Shown: positions 7,616-15,301 of the stretch, in pieces
How the letters are laid out: every line of letters begins with the position of its first letter
Position numbering within the stretch: the first letter of the stretch is position 1
Source of the DNA: Planctomycetota bacterium
Lineage (GTDB): Bacteria; Planctomycetota; Planctomycetia; Gemmatales; Gemmataceae
Reading direction: 5' to 3'
Assembly (NCBI GenBank): GCA_016191165.1
Contig: JACPPF010000025.1
Location: 1-38,189, forward strand
Length of the DNA stretch: 38,189 bases
The notes under the pieces: model-generated
Databases searched by the model: none
What the model was told of the DNA's origin: nothing
The model's input: the letters and a program-made list of their open reading frames with translations, nothing else
Translations under genes and position numbers: made by a program

Positions 7616-7972
7616 CTATTGGTGATAGTTCACAAGCGAGACTGACGGATAGTCCGGATCTTCATCAAAAAGGTAGAACTCCACGAAGAGGCCTTTCAAC
7701 AAGCCCTGATATGGGATGTTCACCTTGTACCAGTAGTTTCGTCGATGCTGCCATTCTTTCCGGGTTTCCTTCTTCTGGAAAATTGTGCCGCCGTTTCGGA
7801 CAAATTGAACAGGCAGTTCCGTTACCTCGTCCGGGTATAAATTCGCAATTGGCGGTCTGGCGCGCAACCGCTTTTCCTCTTTCTCATCCCATTCCAGACA
7901 CCCGCTGACCTCCACGAGATCGATTGCCTTTCGGACCAACTCCAATTCCTGGAGATCATCCGGCGCGGGCAT
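7616..7972 (-). CDS. Probable toxin partner of the MqsA-like antitoxin (unrecognised family)
   Basis: 118 residues, first gene of the two-gene operon. The start is well supported: AGGAGG lies 7 nt before the ATG at 7972. The C-terminal half is beta-rich and aromatic (YWYKVNIPYQGLLKGLFVEF, FDEDPDYPSVSLVNYHQ), suggesting a small RelE/BECR-like or other ribonuclease fold, but it does not match the MqsR sequence I know. Function is inferred only from position before an MqsA-type antitoxin, from size, and from the operator-containing promoter. The surrounding 7.97-8.06 kb is noticeably more AT-rich than the neighbours, a possible sign of horizontal acquisition. Confidence 0.7.
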   Translation of the reverse strand: MPAPDDLQELELVRKAIDLVEVSGCLEWDEKEEKRLRARPPIANLYPDEVTELPVQFVRNGGTIFQKKETRKEWQHRRNYWYKVNIPYQGLLKGLFVEFYLFDEDPDYPSVSLVNYHQ

Positions 7973-7990
7973 TTTTTACCCTCCTGTGAT

Positions 7991-8024
7991 ATTCTAAGCA
8001 TTATTTGACCTATGTCAAGTCAAC
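7991..8024 (-). promoter_or_regulatory. Promoter with overlapping palindromic operator for the toxin-antitoxin pair
   Basis: Minus strand: TTGACA (8018-8013), 16-nt spacer, TAGAAT (7996-7991). The -35 overlaps an exact inverted repeat TTGAC-N4-GTCAA at 8005-8018, and a further TTGAC half-site lies directly upstream (8024-8020). The shared -35/operator fits autorepression by the HTH antitoxin. Confidence 0.6.
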
Positions 8025-8068
8025 AAAAAATGTTCCATAACTTATTATTTTACAAATAGTTCCGAATC

Positions 8069-9355
8069 TTAGCCGGTCGCTTCTTCGAGGTGGGTGGCTC
8101 TGGCAAAAGCGGCATTCGCAATAACCGCCGGCGCCGATGCCTTCGTGTGGTCCATGCCCTTGTAGGCGCCGAAATCGTTGAACCAGAATCGCTTCGCCAG
8201 CCGGTACGCCCAGCTTTTCTCTGGAATCTGTGCAGCCGGGTTGAATTGCGAGGTGCGCACCTCCATCGCCGCCAGTTCGGCCATGGCACTCTGGCGTACG
8301 GTGGAGTCCTTCGCACCATGTTTTTCCGCGAGCGCCTTCAGCAAGTCAGGACGTTCGAGGACGATGCAGCCGCGCGTCGTTTCACTTGCCAGCTTGCGGA
8401 AGTCTTGCAGGAAGGCGGAGTGCAGAAACTTGTCGCGGAGGTGGCGATCGTCGTGTTCGTGCTTGATCGATTCCTTCGTGAACTGCACGATCGGGCACGG
8501 CTCGATGTCGCCCCAGGGGTTGATGTGATGGCTAACGCCCGTCGCCGCCGGGCAGAGGGCCTGGCCTTCGCCGTCGAAGTAGGCGTCGATGATGATGATC
8601 GGCTTTTTCGTCCGCATCTCCACCACGAACTTGCGCAGCTCAAGCTGCTGCTGCGGCGTCAAGCACAGTTCGTGCGAGGCGTCAGGACCCATCGGGCGAT
8701 ATACGTGAAACCACGTGTACATGACGCCCATGTCGATCAGGCGGTCGAGCCATTTTTCGTTCACCAGATCGAGGTTGGTCTGGCACACGCTCGTGCAAAC
8801 GCCGGTGAAGACCTTGTGCTTCAGGCAGTTTTGGATGCCCTGCATCGTCTTCGAGAGCACGCCGTCACGGCCGCGGCGCTGATCGCTGACGATCTCGGAA
8901 CCCTCGACCGAAATCAACGGCGTCACGTTGCCAAGTTTGCGCAGATGCTTCGCGCGGTCTTCGGTGATGAAGTGGCCGTTGGTGAAGACCTGGAAGTAGC
9001 AATCCGGATGGGGTTCGAGCAAGTCGAACAGGCGGGGATGCATGAACGGCTCGCCGCCGACGATGCCGAAGAAGACGTTGCCCATGTCCTGGGCTTCCTT
9101 CACCATGCGGTGGAAGGTCTCGGGGGCCATCGCTTCCATCTTCTCGGCGACATCGACCCAGCAGCCCTGGCAGCGCAGGTTGCAGCTATTGATGACCGAG
9201 ACGTAAAGAAATGGCGGAAACACCTCGCCGCGGCGCATCCGGCGTTTGTGTTTCTCGACGGAGAGCATGCCTTTGAAGCCCATGTTCCACGCGAGCTTGA
9301 AGAGCAAGCGTTTGTCGGCTTCGAGAAGCATTCGTTTGAGGAGGGAGAAATACAT
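8069..9355 (-). CDS. Radical SAM protein with SPASM-like C-terminal region
   Basis: 428 residues. The cluster motif CNLRCQGC (C58, C62, C65) comes after PPFLYVSVINS, followed by the GGEPFMHPRLFDLL motif and FTNGHFITEDRAKHLRKLGN, all standard for the radical SAM TIM barrel. Later Cys residues in ALCPAATGVSHHINPWGDIEPCPIV resemble a SPASM/twitch auxiliary cluster. The N-terminal 45 residues are basic and amphipathic, so peripheral membrane association is possible. The substrate is not identifiable; HpnH-like lipid modification is one possibility, but HpnH motifs do not match well. It stands alone on this strand, divergent from the HNH pair. Confidence 0.9.
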   Translation of the reverse strand: MYFSLLKRMLLEADKRLLFKLAWNMGFKGMLSVEKHKRRMRRGEVFPPFLYVSVINSCNLRCQGCWVDVAEKMEAMAPETFHRMVKEAQDMGNVFFGIVGGEPFMHPRLFDLLEPHPDCYFQVFTNGHFITEDRAKHLRKLGNVTPLISVEGSEIVSDQRRGRDGVLSKTMQGIQNCLKHKVFTGVCTSVCQTNLDLVNEKWLDRLIDMGVMYTWFHVYRPMGPDASHELCLTPQQQLELRKFVVEMRTKKPIIIIDAYFDGEGQALCPAATGVSHHINPWGDIEPCPIVQFTKESIKHEHDDRHLRDKFLHSAFLQDFRKLASETTRGCIVLERPDLLKALAEKHGAKDSTVRQSAMAELAAMEVRTSQFNPAAQIPEKSWAYRLAKRFWFNDFGAYKGMDHTKASAPAVIANAAFARATHLEEATG

Positions 9356-9456
9356 GCGAGTCCCATGCAGGCGGAAATAACGTTGTTTCGCGGGCTACTG
9401 CACCATTATAATCGGAGTAGGATTGATTGCGACCACCATTTTTTGCGAGTCGATTC

Positions 9457-9678
9457 ATGGGAGACGAAATCAGAGTCCCGCGCGAATTGTTGGAACAGGT
9501 TGCCGCCGCGCGCCTGCCCGCCGTCACCGATGTGCGTTTGCAAGATTTGATGACCCGCAACAACGACGGCGCGTTGACTCAGAGCGAGCGGACGGAACTT
9601 GAATCTCTTGTGGCCATGAGCGAATCCCTTTCTCTGATGCGTGCCAAGGCAATTCATTTCTTGGGTCGGAAGCCCTGA
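9457..9678 (+). CDS. Small protein preceding an HNH nuclease
   Basis: 73 residues from the ATG at 9457 (MGDEIRVPRELL), helical and acidic, with DVRLQDLMTRNNDGALTQSERTELESLVAMSE. Unnamed family. Its stop codon ends 1 bp before the ATG of the HNH gene, so the two are translationally linked. The charged helical character and the coupling recall an antitoxin or accessory subunit, but I see no DNA-binding motif. Confidence 0.75.
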   Translation: MGDEIRVPRELLEQVAAARLPAVTDVRLQDLMTRNNDGALTQSERTELESLVAMSESLSLMRAKAIHFLGRKP

Positions 9679-9679
9679 T

Positions 9680-10087
9680 ATGTCCACCCGGCCAGAAATT
9701 CGCGAAGCAGTCCAATCGCGGGCCGCACAGCGGTGCGAATATTGCCGTATGTGCCAGGCCCTTCAAGGCGCGACATTTCACCTCGAACATATTGTTCCAA
9801 ACGCCCAAGGCGGGTCGAGTGAACCTGAGAACCTTGCACTCGCCTGCCCAAGCTGCAATCTTCACAAGGCGGATCGAACGGAGGCTGTCGATCCGGAGAC
9901 CGGAACCCAAGTGCCCCTTTTTAATCCGCGGCTACACACCTGGGCGGATCACTTTTCCTGGCGCGATTACCATGCTGTCGGCTTGACCGCCATCGGTCGC
10001 GCAACGGTCGTGATCTTGCAATTCAATTCCCCACGCCACCTGTTGATCCGGGAGGCTGAAGAAAACTTTGGATTATTCCCACCGTGA
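9680..10087 (+). CDS. HNH endonuclease
   Basis: 135 residues from the ATG at 9680. A zinc-binding pair CEYC (C19, C22), the HLEHIVPNAQGGSSEPENLALAC segment (metal and catalytic His at about 34-37, Asn 51) and CPSCNLHK (C56, C59, H62) form a complete HNH/beta-beta-alpha-metal domain. The C-terminal half (WADHFSWRDYHAVGLTAIGRATV) is typical of stand-alone HNH proteins often found with a short upstream gene, as here. DNA cleavage is expected; the biological target (defence, mobile DNA) is not evident. Confidence 0.9.
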   Translation: MSTRPEIREAVQSRAAQRCEYCRMCQALQGATFHLEHIVPNAQGGSSEPENLALACPSCNLHKADRTEAVDPETGTQVPLFNPRLHTWADHFSWRDYHAVGLTAIGRATVVILQFNSPRHLLIREAEENFGLFPP

Positions 10088-10115
10088 TTCGCAGCGGACA
10101 ACCGCGTCCCCAATT

Positions 10116-10142
10116 CGCTCGCCAAAGGCGAACGGCTAAACG
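10116..10142. repeat. Palindromic repeat, family C, providing the mqnC stop codon
   Basis: Hairpin CGCTCGCC-aaa-GGCGAACG then GCTAAACG. On the minus strand it reads CGTTTAGC, and the TAG inside it (10138-10136) is the stop codon of mqnC. It may also act as a terminator between mqnC and the HNH gene. Confidence 0.55.
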
Positions 10143-11287
10143 CAAGGCGCCGAATCGGCATCGACAAACCGATAGAACACATCCCGTTGCCGCGGCACGT
10201 AACCCAGCTCGCGAATCGCGTTTTTGATCTGCTCCAACGTCAAATAATGGACGGTTCCCGCCGAGGCGACGACGTTTTCCTCGATCATCAGACTGCCCAT
10301 GTCGTTGGCGCCGAACATCAGGGCGAGCTGCCCGACCTTCAAACCCTGCGTCACCCACGATGACTGAATATTGGGAATGTTGTCGAGGTAAAGCCGCGCA
10401 ATTGCCTGAGTCCGCAGGTACTCGAACGAGCCCGCGGGCGGAATGCGCGACATGTCGGTTCCCCCGTCAGCCCCCGCCCCGCCCCCGCGAAGGGGAGAGG
10501 GGGGCGTCGCGGGTGGTTGCAAGGTCCAGCAGATGAACGCGGTGAAGCCGTGCGTTTCGTCCTGAAGCTGGCGCAGGCGGTCAAGATGCTCGATGCGCTC
10601 GGGCAGGGTTTCGACGTGCCCAAACATCATGGTGCAGGTGGACCGCCCGCCGAGTTGATGCCAGACGCGATGGACTTCGAGCCATTCGTCGGTCAGGCAC
10701 TTGTTGACGGTAATCGCCTGACGGACGCGATCAACGAGAATCTCGCCGCCGCCGCCCGGGAGGCTGCCCATTCCCGCGGCCTTCAATCGTTCGAGCACCT
10801 CTCGTAGCGGCAGTTTGTTGATTTTGACGAAATTCCAGATCTCCGGCGCGCTGAAGGCGTGAAGGTTGAAATTCGGATAGCGCGATTTCAGATCGCGCAG
10901 CAATTCCTCGTACCATTCCAGCTTGAGCGACGGATGGTTTCCGCCTTGCAGAAGCGCCTGATCGCCGCCCAAGGCGATCGTCTCGTCGATCTTCCTGTAC
11001 AACTCCTCGCGCGAAAGGACATAGGCATCGGCAGCGCCTGATTTGCGGAAAAACGCGCAAAAGTCGCACACGGCCGCGCAGACGTTGGTGTAGTTGATAT
11101 TGCGATCGATGTTGTAGGTACGATACATTTTCGGATGCAGCCGGCGGGTCACGGCGTCGGCGGCCTTGCCAAGGGCGTTGAGGTCCTTGCAATCGAAAAG
11201 GGCGACGCCATCGGCGAATGTGAGGCGCTCGCCCGCGCTGGCCTTGTCGAGGTTTTTTTGAATGTTCCGATTCATGGAGATATTCAT
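10136..11287 (-). CDS. mqnC: Cyclic dehypoxanthine futalosine synthase (MqnC)
   Basis: Radical SAM enzyme of the futalosine route to menaquinone, cyclising dehypoxanthine futalosine. The 383-residue product has the MqnC signature YNIDRNINYTNVC with cluster cysteines C70, C74, C77 (CAAVCDFC), then GGNHPSLKLEWYEELLR, LHAFSAPEIWNF, LPGGGGEILVDRVR, MMFGHVETLPERIEHL and NIQSSWVTQGLKVGQLALMFGANDMGS, which separate it from MqnE. Starts at 11287 or 11275 are both possible; an upstream GTG at 11335 is less likely. Residues about 261-275 (TPPSPLRGGGAGADG) are encoded by a palindromic repeat inserted between the conserved WTLQP and SFEYLRTQAIARL segments. No other menaquinone genes are in the window. 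Confidence 0.93.
   Translation of the reverse strand: MNISMNRNIQKNLDKASAGERLTFADGVALFDCKDLNALGKAADAVTRRLHPKMYRTYNIDRNINYTNVCAAVCDFCAFFRKSGAADAYVLSREELYRKIDETIALGGDQALLQGGNHPSLKLEWYEELLRDLKSRYPNFNLHAFSAPEIWNFVKINKLPLREVLERLKAAGMGSLPGGGGEILVDRVRQAITVNKCLTDEWLEVHRVWHQLGGRSTCTMMFGHVETLPERIEHLDRLRQLQDETHGFTAFICWTLQPPATPPSPLRGGGAGADGGTDMSRIPPAGSFEYLRTQAIARLYLDNIPNIQSSWVTQGLKVGQLALMFGANDMGSLMIEENVVASAGTVHYLTLEQIKNAIRELGYVPRQRDVFYRFVDADSAPCV
10463..10506. repeat. Palindromic repeat, family B, in frame inside mqnC
   Basis: On the minus strand CCCCCCTCTCCCCTTCGCGG followed by GGGCGGGGCGGGGGCTGACG, a GC-rich imperfect palindrome. It falls in frame without a stop, in a surface loop position of MqnC. Confidence 0.65.
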
Positions 11288-11393
11288 ATGAAGTCCAGGG
11301 CGGCCCGGAGAAATGATCCCCGCTGACCCGAACACAACCGTGCGATGCTAACCGCCGCCGCGTCACGGGATTAACACCAACCAAGGGCGCCAA

Positions 11394-12398
11394 ATGCCGG
11401 AACCTCTTGCCAGTGATGCCCTCCTTGACCCGGTGGTCAAGCACATGCGGGGCGACTTCGTGCAACTTCGCGCCGCGCAGACCGTGGGCGAAGCGCTCGA
11501 GAGCATTCAGGCGCAGCAGCCAGAGGGGCGCATCATCTACTTCTATATTGCGGATGCGGTGGGCCGACTGGTCGGCGTCGTGCCGACGCGCCGCCTGTTG
11601 CTGAACCCGCGCGATCGGCGTCTCGGAGACATCATGGTTACGCCGGTGGTTCAGATTCCGCATTCGGCCATGGTACTTGACGCCTGCGAATTCTTTGTCC
11701 TGCACAAGCTTCTCGCGTTTCCCGTGGTGGACGACGACCGGCGAATGATCGGGCTAGTCGATGTCGATCTTTACACCCGCGAATTGAGCGACCTCGACCG
11801 CCGTGACGACAGCGACCATCTCTTTCAACTCATCGGCGTCCACCTGTCGGAGGCGCAGCGTCATTCACCCGTGGCGGCTTTCCGGGGTCGTTTCCCCTGG
11901 CTACTCGCGAATATTGCCGGCGGAATCCTGGCCGCCTTGCTCGCCTGGTTGTTTCGGTTTGAACTGGAACGGGCGATCGGGCTTTCGCTGTTCATCCCCG
12001 TCGTACTCGCCCTGGCGGAAAGCGTCTGCATTCAGTCCGTCAGCTTGACTTTGAAAACCCAGAACGCCGGCCGGAAGCCCTGGTCGCTATTCTTGAAGAG
12101 AATTGTGAGCGAACTCACGGCCGGCGCGTTGCTCGGCGTCGCGTGTGGTTTGATCGTGGGGTTGGCAGCGCTGGGCTGGCTTTGGCAGCCTTCGGTTGCC
12201 CTGTGCATTCTGGGAGGCATCGCCGGCGGCGTGAGCGTGGCCGCGGTGCTTGGGATGGCTATCCCTCATCTGCTGCACCTCTTGAAGCGCGACCCGCAGG
12301 TTGCCGCCGGTCCAATCGCGCTGGCCCTCACCGACATGGCAACGCTCTTGATCTACCTGACGTTGGCCAGGCTCCTGCTCGCAGGTTCCGGACAATGA
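11394..12398 (+). CDS. MgtE-like divalent-cation transporter with CBS pair, lacking the N-terminal domain
   Basis: 334 residues; AAGGG lies 6 nt before the ATG. Residues about 10-140 form a CBS-domain pair (GRLVGVVPTRRLLL, IPHSAMVLDACEFFVLHKLLAFPVVDDDRRMIGLVDVDLYTR). From about 165 the membrane domain follows the MgtE pattern: RFPWLLANIAGGILAALLAW, SLFIPVVLALAESVCIQSVS, and DPQVAAGPIALALTDMATLLIY, five helices in all. MgtE normally begins with an about 130-residue superhelical N domain, absent here. The usual glycine-rich GGNAGSQ stretch before the pore is replaced by AESVCIQS, so selectivity may differ from Mg2+. It converges with the TPP gene downstream. Confidence 0.85.
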   Translation: MPEPLASDALLDPVVKHMRGDFVQLRAAQTVGEALESIQAQQPEGRIIYFYIADAVGRLVGVVPTRRLLLNPRDRRLGDIMVTPVVQIPHSAMVLDACEFFVLHKLLAFPVVDDDRRMIGLVDVDLYTRELSDLDRRDDSDHLFQLIGVHLSEAQRHSPVAAFRGRFPWLLANIAGGILAALLAWLFRFELERAIGLSLFIPVVLALAESVCIQSVSLTLKTQNAGRKPWSLFLKRIVSELTAGALLGVACGLIVGLAALGWLWQPSVALCILGGIAGGVSVAAVLGMAIPHLLHLLKRDPQVAAGPIALALTDMATLLIYLTLARLLLAGSGQ

Positions 12399-12438
12399 AC
12401 CCCTTGATCCGGCCGCGAGTGACGGCATGAAAAAAGCA

Positions 12439-13026
12439 CTATTCCGCAAGGAGAACGCACCCCGCCCTTTTTTCGGCCTGCGCCTGGCGAAAGGCATCGG
12501 CCAAATCCTGGGCCGAATGCCGGTTATCGAGAATGACAAATGGGACCTTCCACGCCTGCATGATTGGCTGCGCGAACACCGGGCAGGTGTCAGGAGTCGC
12601 GCCTTGCTGATGGGAGTAGTAATTGCGCACGCCGACGACAAAAAAGAGCGGCAGGTTCAAATCGTGAATCACATTTCGCAAAGCGTCGCCGGCCTCGAAC
12701 AGGCCGGTACATTGAATCAAGATGATTGGCCGGCGCCCCCCCAGGTGCAGCCCGGCCGCCAGCGCAAATGCCTCGCCCTCCCGGCACACCCTGATCAGGC
12801 TCAAGCCTTCAGCCGATGACAGCGCGGCGTCCCAGGTCCCCAGGTCGCTATCGGGGATCCAGATGACATGCGTGATGCCGCATTCTTTCAGGGCGGCGAC
12901 GATGGAAGGGCCGTCGAGCATATAGGTTCGGGGGCCAGGGGCAGGCGTCGGCCAAGGAAACCGGGCGGGCGCCATGCGAATATTCTCGCGAAACGACGGG
13001 TGCCGTGCAAGGGTCTCGATTTTCAT
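12439..13026 (-). CDS. TPP-binding (Pyr-domain) subunit, sulfopyruvate/phosphonopyruvate decarboxylase alpha-like
   Basis: 195 residues from the ATG at 13026. The motifs DGPSIVAALKECGITHVIWIPD, LIRVCREGEAFALAAGLHLGG and PIILIQCTGLFEAGDALRNV match the N-terminal pyrimidine-binding half of the ComD/phosphonopyruvate decarboxylase family; the Glu in CREGEA would activate thiamine pyrophosphate. The PP-binding half (ComE-like) is missing and no partner gene is nearby, so it must pair with a distant subunit or have another function. Residues 1-45 before the domain are unusually long, and starts at 12975 (MAPARF) or near MLDGPS are possible. Confidence 0.8.
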   Translation of the reverse strand: MKIETLARHPSFRENIRMAPARFPWPTPAPGPRTYMLDGPSIVAALKECGITHVIWIPDSDLGTWDAALSSAEGLSLIRVCREGEAFALAAGLHLGGRRPIILIQCTGLFEAGDALRNVIHDLNLPLFFVVGVRNYYSHQQGATPDTCPVFAQPIMQAWKVPFVILDNRHSAQDLADAFRQAQAEKRAGCVLLAE

Positions 13027-13053
13027 CGTGCGCCTTGGCGGAGGCCCAGAAAC

Positions 13054-13090
13054 GAACAAGGCCCGCTGAATGAAACAGCGGGCCTTGTTC
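13054..13090 (-). terminator. Strong hairpin terminator candidate
   Basis: 15-bp perfect arms GAACAAGGCCCGCTG/CAGCGGGCCTTGTTC with a 7-nt loop, 18 bp after the CxxCH gene ends and upstream of the TPP gene on the same strand. No long T-run follows, only GTTTCT. Confidence 0.6.
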
Positions 13091-13108
13091 CGGTTCTTCG
13101 GGCATCGT

Positions 13109-13459
13109 CTACTTGTGGGCCTTGTGGCAGGCGCCGCAGTCGGCGGCCTTGGCCAGAGCTTCGCCGTCACCGGCCTTGGCAGCGTCCAGGAGAGCCTTAG
13201 TCTTGGCCTTCCAGCTATCCTCTTCGCCCTTCGGGCACTTGTTCGCCGCCAGGTCGGTGAACAACGCGATTAGCTGCTTCTTTTCCTTCTCGCTCGCCTT
13301 GCCGGAGGCGACTTTCTTGCACAGGCCGCTCTTCATGGCCTTCTTCATGACGGTCTTGATCGACGCAATCTTTTTCTTGTCGCCGCCTTCACTGTTGGCG
13401 TCGCACAACAGGAACAAGCCGAACACGGCAACCGCACCAACCAACAAACCACGAATCAT
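13109..13459 (-). CDS. Small exported protein with single CxxCH motif
   Basis: 116 residues. An N-terminal hydrophobic stretch (about 4-19, GLLVGAVAVFGLFLLC) acts as a signal peptide, and the Cys at 19 could be a lipobox-like position. The mature part is Lys/Ala/Glu-rich and helical, with C47, C75 and a C-terminal CGACH (C108, C111, H112) that could bind one haem c. It is too short and lacks the usual distal Met pattern of a normal cytochrome c, so it may be a minimal cytochrome or a cytochrome-like planctomycete protein; haem binding is inferred. A good ribosome site (GGTGGGG) precedes the ATG. Confidence 0.75.
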   Translation of the reverse strand: MIRGLLVGAVAVFGLFLLCDANSEGGDKKKIASIKTVMKKAMKSGLCKKVASGKASEKEKKQLIALFTDLAANKCPKGEEDSWKAKTKALLDAAKAGDGEALAKAADCGACHKAHK

Positions 13460-13799
13460 AGTTTAGCCCCACCTTATTTGGACCGTGCCGACCCAACCGC
13501 GAGCCGGCATCGCTAACCTTCCCCATTACCGTGCGAAAACGAACACCGTTTGCCGTGGGAAAGACGAAAGCTTTTTCTAATCGCCACGGCGGTCATCTGC
13601 AAGGGAATTCCGCCGGAATTTTAATAATCCTTTAATTGGACGAGCCGATGCCCCAAGATATTCAACGAAAAAACGCCGCGACAATCATTTGGCTGCGACC
13701 CGGAGGGTAGCGGCTAAAACGATTCATGTTCTATTGAACCGTTGATATTCACGATGCAGGGGCCGTCAATGGACGCCAGTAAAATCTTCTCTGCCTTGC
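13460..13799. other. Intergenic region with a degenerate family C repeat
   Basis: About 340 bp without a coding ORF. It is more AT-rich near 13610-13680 (AATTTTAATAATCC). A family C-like fragment lies at 13692-13721 (GCTGCGACCCGGAGGGTAGC then GGCTAAAACG). The promoter of the CxxCH gene should be in the first 100 bp, but I see no clear hexamers. Confidence 0.5.
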
Positions 13800-14432
13800 C
13801 TATTTTTTGTCACTTTTACCGGGGGTGTACTTTTCGAGTTCCATGAGGATCGACATTCCACCAGCATCGACGGTCTGCCTGACGAAGCCGATATTGGGGA
13901 CGAACCAATACGCGGTCGTGACGGTTTGTCCCTTGGTCTCCAGGCGGATGGCAACGTGGAGGGCCTTGAACTTGCCGGCGGGTACCTCGACGTTGGCCTC
14001 CTTGGCCTCGCAGAAATACTTGCCCTGTTCGGCTCCGACTTTGATGTTGCCGTCCCACTTCGAGTTGGACTTGGCAGGAAACTTCAACAGGCAGATCGGC
14101 GGAACGATTTCCTGGCCGTTGTTGCGATAGCGAAAAACCCCCTCCGGGGTAACGCGGAGGTGTTCGGTGGCGACGATATTGCCGTTGAGCGAGGCTTCCA
14201 GGCGAGCCAGGGGCTTGCCGTCGATCGTTTCGATCTTCGCGATGCGCGAGATGGCGTTGACCGAGTTGCCACCCACCGTGACCCGGAAATTCCATTCATT
14301 CCCCACCTGAAGCGGATAGTAATTCGGCGGCGGCGGCGGCGCCTTCTTTTTTTCGTCCTGACCGCGCGCGAAGGGCGCCGTCAGCAAAAAACCGAATGCC
14401 AGGAGAACACCGAGGCAACGTTGAGCCTTCAT
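13800..14432 (-). CDS. Secreted protein, paralogue A of a tandem pair
   Basis: 210 residues with a Sec signal peptide (about 1-24, LGVLLAFGFLLTAPFARGQ) and a short Lys/Pro-rich linker (DEKKKAPPPPPNYYPLQVGNE). The mature domain is beta-rich with segments NYYPLQVGNEWNFRV, TEHLRVTPEGVFRYR, VEVPAGKFKALHVAI and TTAYWFVPNIGFVRQT. The next gene upstream (14530-15156) has the same blocks in the same order, so they are paralogues by tandem duplication. The family, common in planctomycetes, has no function I can name; the structure suggests an exported ligand- or lipid-binding beta fold. Confidence 0.85.
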   Translation of the reverse strand: MKAQRCLGVLLAFGFLLTAPFARGQDEKKKAPPPPPNYYPLQVGNEWNFRVTVGGNSVNAISRIAKIETIDGKPLARLEASLNGNIVATEHLRVTPEGVFRYRNNGQEIVPPICLLKFPAKSNSKWDGNIKVGAEQGKYFCEAKEANVEVPAGKFKALHVAIRLETKGQTVTTAYWFVPNIGFVRQTVDAGGMSILMELEKYTPGKSDKK

Positions 14433-14529
14433 AAGAGGACCTTTCTTCTGGGTTGATGGCTTTCGTCAACCGCTTGCGGATTAGGAATGCTAGAGGCCCG
14501 GACATGCCAGGCCGCACGCGACGAATGCT

Positions 14530-15156
14530 TTACTTCTTACGTTCAAACTTCTCCAGTTCCAGCATGATCATGGTGCCAGCGGTCTCGAATGTTTGTTTGA
14601 CAAAGCCGACATTTTTGGCGAACCAGTAGGTCGTTTCGACGCGCTGACCGTTTTCCTCGAGCTGAATGAGGACGCGCAACGTCTTGAATTTCCCGGCGGG
14701 GACTTCGATGGTTTCTTCCCTCTGGATTTCGCCGGCGTAGGTGTGCTTGGCCCGCTCCTTGCCGACGGTGAATTCGCCTTTCCATTTCAAGCCAATCTTT
14801 GCCGGGTAGGGCAGGAGTTGGAAGGGCGGAACGACCTCGGCGCCATTGAAACGGCTGCGGAATACGCCCTTATCGGTTTGCTTGAGGTGTTCGGTGAGAG
14901 CCACGTTTGCACTATCGAGACGGGCAAGCGTTTCGCCATCGATTTTTTCGAGTTTGGAGATGCGCGTGGTGATGTTGACGTTTTTGCCATTGGCGTTGAC
15001 GCGGAAATGCCAGGTATTGCCGACGTCAACGGGATAGTAATTTGGGGTTTTGGATTTGGCGTCCTTCTTGACCTTTTTGCCATCCTGGGCGTTGGAAAAC
15101 GCAGTCAGCATCAAACCAACCGCAAGGATGCCAAGGAACGAGGAAAAACGCCGCAT
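14530..15156 (-). CDS. Secreted protein, paralogue B of a tandem pair
   Basis: 208 residues from the ATG at 15156 (MRRFSSFLGILAVGLMLTAF), with a clear signal peptide ending near SNAQ. It shares with the downstream gene NYYPVDVGNTWHFRV, TEHLKQTDKGVFRSR, EVVPPFQLLPYPAK, EVPAGKFKTLRVLIQL and TTYWFAKNVGFVKQT. A longer ORF with start at 15234 adds 26 codons before this signal peptide, so the later start is preferred. The linker is Lys-rich (DGKKVKKDAKSKTP). The 97-bp gap to paralogue A contains no obvious terminator, so co-expression is possible. Confidence 0.85.
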   Translation of the reverse strand: MRRFSSFLGILAVGLMLTAFSNAQDGKKVKKDAKSKTPNYYPVDVGNTWHFRVNANGKNVNITTRISKLEKIDGETLARLDSANVALTEHLKQTDKGVFRSRFNGAEVVPPFQLLPYPAKIGLKWKGEFTVGKERAKHTYAGEIQREETIEVPAGKFKTLRVLIQLEENGQRVETTYWFAKNVGFVKQTFETAGTMIMLELEKFERKK

Positions 15157-15301
15157 GGGAAACGCCTTTCTGGAGTGGCCGGGAAGGAGACAGACCCAGC
15201 GGACAGTGTAAGGTGGACGTGGGGGGAATGTCAATCAGGAGGGTGAAAAAAATGCGAAAAGGCCGGAGCGCTCGGACGAACCGTGACTCGAATTCGCCCC
15301 G

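Noticed and set aside
8090-9550. 486-codon plus-strand ORF opposite the radical SAM gene
   Set aside because: Antisense shadow; the minus strand carries the CxxxCxxC and SPASM-like motifs.
13054-13090. Family-type dispersed repeat
   Set aside because: The 15-bp stem is unique in the window and lies right after a gene end, so a terminator is the simpler reading.
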